Assembly (NCBI RefSeq): GCF_000455125.1
Contig: NZ_AUWR01000008.1
Location: forward strand, 62,001 to 126,000
Source: Mycobacterium sp. UM_WGJ
Lineage (GTDB): Bacteria; Actinomycetota; Actinomycetes; Mycobacteriales; Mycobacteriaceae
Length of the DNA stretch: 64,000 bases
Direction of reading: 5' to 3'
The number at the start of each line of letters is the position of its first letter. Within the stretch, counting starts at the first letter, position 1. Below, piece after piece: positions 62,595 to 64,000 of this stretch. The notes below the pieces were generated by a model. That model had not been told where the DNA came from. It saw only the letters and a program-made list of their open reading frames with translations, and did not search any database. The position numbers and the translations under genes are program-made.

Positions 62595-62641
62595 TGGTGG
62601 GCGCGGACGGTATCGAACCGCCGACCGCTGGTGTGTAAAAC
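62595..62641 (-). other. 3' half of tRNA-Val(UAC): probable attachment site (att)
   Basis: On the minus strand the sequence ends in acceptor strand CGCGCCC, discriminator A and encoded CCA (62605 to 62595). Before it lie the T arm (stem GGCGG/CCGTC, loop TTCGATA), a CGGTC variable loop, the 3' anticodon stem ACCAG and the loop TTTACAC, giving anticodon TAC. The 5' half is absent: the bases before the loop do not pair and no GGGCGCG acceptor strand follows. A 3'-only tRNA remnant is the standard trace of site-specific integration; its broken side faces higher coordinates. Confidence 0.8.
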
Positions 62642-63156
62642 ATCCGGAAACCGTGGAATGGCGTCTCACCCCGTCTCATTCGAGCAGGTCAAGCCACTTT
62701 CCACGTCCCATAGAGTCTCTGTCATCACCCCCTGTTGCAGCGTGTCGGAGCCCACTGGGAACCCACTGGCTTGGCGGATGTGGGCTCCTGGGGCACTTCG
62801 GCCGGACGCGACGTCAGCAAACTCCAGGACGCCAGCAAACCGGCCACCGATTTGTGCATACCCCAACTTGTTCGCGCGGGTGCGGTCGAGCCTGCGTCGG
62901 CACGATGACGAGTTCCATACGCACTCCCCCGACACGGAACGCGGCAATCCGTGGTCGACTGCTGTCCCGTTCCGCATGCCTCATTGTGTGGCGCACCACG
63001 GCCCTTATGCCACTGCCCTACCGATTACGTCGGGGGGCCGCCGCGGACATAGATATGGGCGAACGAATCGGGTGGCTTCCGCTGACCGCCGGCAGCAGAC
63101 TGGCCGACGTCTCGGCCGTACATAGGGGTGTCGTCGGCAGGTGATGAGATGAAACG
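62642..63156. other. Non-coding stretch inside the putative island border
   Basis: About 515 bp with overlapping open frames on several strands but none with a ribosome site, recognisable motif or normal third-position GC pattern. No integrase was found here. It probably consists of border DNA and remnants of the integrated element. Confidence 0.4.
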
Positions 63157-63675
63157 GTGAGTCGCCACAAACCGCCTCGGGAAGCCGCGCCGACGGTGGA
63201 GCCCCTGTCGTCGGATGCCACGCACACGGTGGCGTTCTTCAAGCGGCACCGCGACGACGACGCGACGCAGAGCTCGCCCGGTTTGGATGCGCTGTTGGGA
63301 TTCCCCTCGAACGTTCGGGCACGCCTGCTCGCGACCTTGGCCGCCGTGGCGAAGGCGCCGCCGAAGCGGTTTGCCGGAGGTGGGCAATGGGAGGCGTTGC
63401 ACGCAGACATGACCGGCTATTTCGAGGCGCGTGTCACCTCAAAAACGCCGAACGGCAAGTGGCACTACCGGCTGTTCTGCCTTCTCGACTACGACGGAGC
63501 GAGGACAACCTTGCCGTTGCTTACGGTGATCGACGGTGCAGCAAAGCCGTACCGCACGACCCTGTCCGATAAGCGTTACGCCGAGGTGCGGGCGCTGGGA
63601 GACGAGTACCTGCGGCGCAAACCGAGGTCGCTCGCCACCGACGACGACATCCGCGCCGCGAAGGGAGTGAACTAG
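63157..63675 (+). CDS. HigB/RelE-like toxin of a type II toxin-antitoxin pair
   Basis: A 172-residue protein whose middle part follows the RelE/HigB RNase fold: RARLLATLAAVAKAPPKRF, QWEALHADMTGYFEARV, KWHYRLFCLLDYDG and LPLLTVIDGAAKPY, and a C-terminal DEYLRRKPRSL. Such toxins cut mRNA at the ribosome. The N-terminal 45 residues are an extension. The start is GTG 63157 with a weak ribosome site. The partner antitoxin gene ends on the opposite strand with a four-base overlap (CTAG), tail to tail, which is unusual for this class. Confidence 0.72.
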   Translation: MSRHKPPREAAPTVEPLSSDATHTVAFFKRHRDDDATQSSPGLDALLGFPSNVRARLLATLAAVAKAPPKRFAGGGQWEALHADMTGYFEARVTSKTPNGKWHYRLFCLLDYDGARTTLPLLTVIDGAAKPYRTTLSDKRYAEVRALGDEYLRRKPRSLATDDDIRAAKGVN

Positions 63676-64000
63676 GCGCAGGCCCGCATGGGTGCGGTGA
63701 TACGGGTGCGCTCGTCCTCCGACATCGGCGTGAGTGTCACCTTCATGCCTAGCGCTGCTGCGACCTCGGCGATGGTGCTGAGCGTGGGGTTCACCGACTC
63801 CGACGACAGCAGTCGCCGCACGGTGCTCGGGTCAGCGCCGATCGCTCGAGCCAGTGCCGCCTTACTGAGCTTTTCCGTCCCTCGCGCCTCGTCGAGCGCG
63901 TTGATGATCGAATCGATCGCCTCGATCCGGGCCGACTCGGCGGCGTACGCACGGGCGAACTCGGGGTCGTTACCCTCGATCTCAAGCAACGTGCTGAACA
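63672..64000 (-). CDS. XRE-family antitoxin (start at or beyond the window edge)
   Basis: About 109 residues are visible. The frame runs to the window edge as (x)FSTLLEIEGNDPEFARAY; the edge bases TG would complete an ATG if the next base on this strand is A. A helical N-terminus (RIEAIDSIINALDEARG) leads to a helix-turn-helix: LSKAALARAIGADPSTVRRL, then NPTLSTIAEVAAALGMKV. This layout is typical of HigA-type antitoxins. It converges on the toxin gene. Confidence 0.75.
   Translation of the reverse strand, partial: FSTLLEIEGNDPEFARAYAAESARIEAIDSIINALDEARGTEKLSKAALARAIGADPSTVRRLLSSESVNPTLSTIAEVAAALGMKVTLTPMSEDERTRITAPMRACA

Noticed and set aside
62666-63144. Open frames of 100-220 codons beside the tRNA fragment
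   Set aside because: They overlap on both strands, translate the tRNA remnant itself (for example RTVSNRRPLVCK) and have no ribosome site or domain, so none is called.

Overview
The window is about 64 kb of very GC-rich DNA from a mycobacterium, most likely outside the M. tuberculosis complex. Gene content and order follow the M. tuberculosis stretch from about Rv2187 to Rv2235 closely, from memory of that map. Markers include the qcrCAB/ctaE/ctaC respiratory genes, mmpS3, ripC, caeA, the glnA1/glnE/glnA2 group, the RNase H-CobC fusion and a PGRS-type glycine-rich protein. No external search was possible, so the species is not assigned.

Layout. 1-5.3 kb: acyl-CoA synthetase end (FadD15-like), PimB' mannosyltransferase, a membrane-tethered HExxH protein, the peptidoglycan hydrolase RipC and a small cysteine protein. 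5.4-8.3 kb: an exonuclease/GIY-YIG fusion converging on trpD. 8.5-16.7 kb: the aerobic terminal respiratory branch (ctaE-qcrC-qcrA-qcrB on +; ctaC and ctaF on -), with mmpS3, a membrane protein and an extra PNPOx-like gene. 16.9-24.2 kb: asnB, adenosine kinase, an A-type Fe-S carrier, glycerate kinase, a DUF3043 protein, cobT and cobS. 24.3-32.5 kb: a 56-residue acidic ORF, a secreted PGRS protein without a PE domain, ilvE, gcvT, an adenylate cyclase, pepB and a membrane protein where M. tuberculosis has ephD. 32.8-38.5 kb: the lipoate block (dlaT, lipB, lipA) with three neighbours. 38.6-47 kb: glutamine synthetase glnA1, a secreted PE-PPE-type hydrolase, a hotdog thioesterase, glnE and glnA2. 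47-51.5 kb: caeA, panB, a CYTH-CHAD protein and RNase P RNA (rnpB). 51.5-54.5 kb: a 2OG-Fe(II) oxygenase and an accessory module (SAM methyltransferase plus TrxR-like CxxC flavoenzyme, divergent from an XRE-cupin regulator). 54.5-62 kb: RNase HI/phosphatase fusion, zinc-ribbon coiled-coil protein, NIF3 protein, ptkA-like, ptpA, SURF1, an LLM oxidoreductase and a second acyl-CoA synthetase.

The right end (62.1-64 kb) is different. A fragment of a KmtR-like ArsR regulator is followed by a small membrane protein gene and then by the 3' half only of a tRNA-Val(UAC). Its broken edge faces right, which is the expected signature of an element integrated at a tRNA 3' end. Just inside lies a tail-to-tail HigB/RelE-like toxin and XRE antitoxin pair cut by the window edge.

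Several short duplications (14, 54 and 57 bp) sit on or next to stop codons of otherwise conserved genes, and a 23-bp dispersed repeat occurs once between genes and once in frame inside a coding region. The most novel material is the thiol-redox/methyltransferase module with its palindromic operators, the tRNA-Val island border with its toxin-antitoxin pair, the PE-less PGRS protein and the PtkA homologue without its N-terminal extension.
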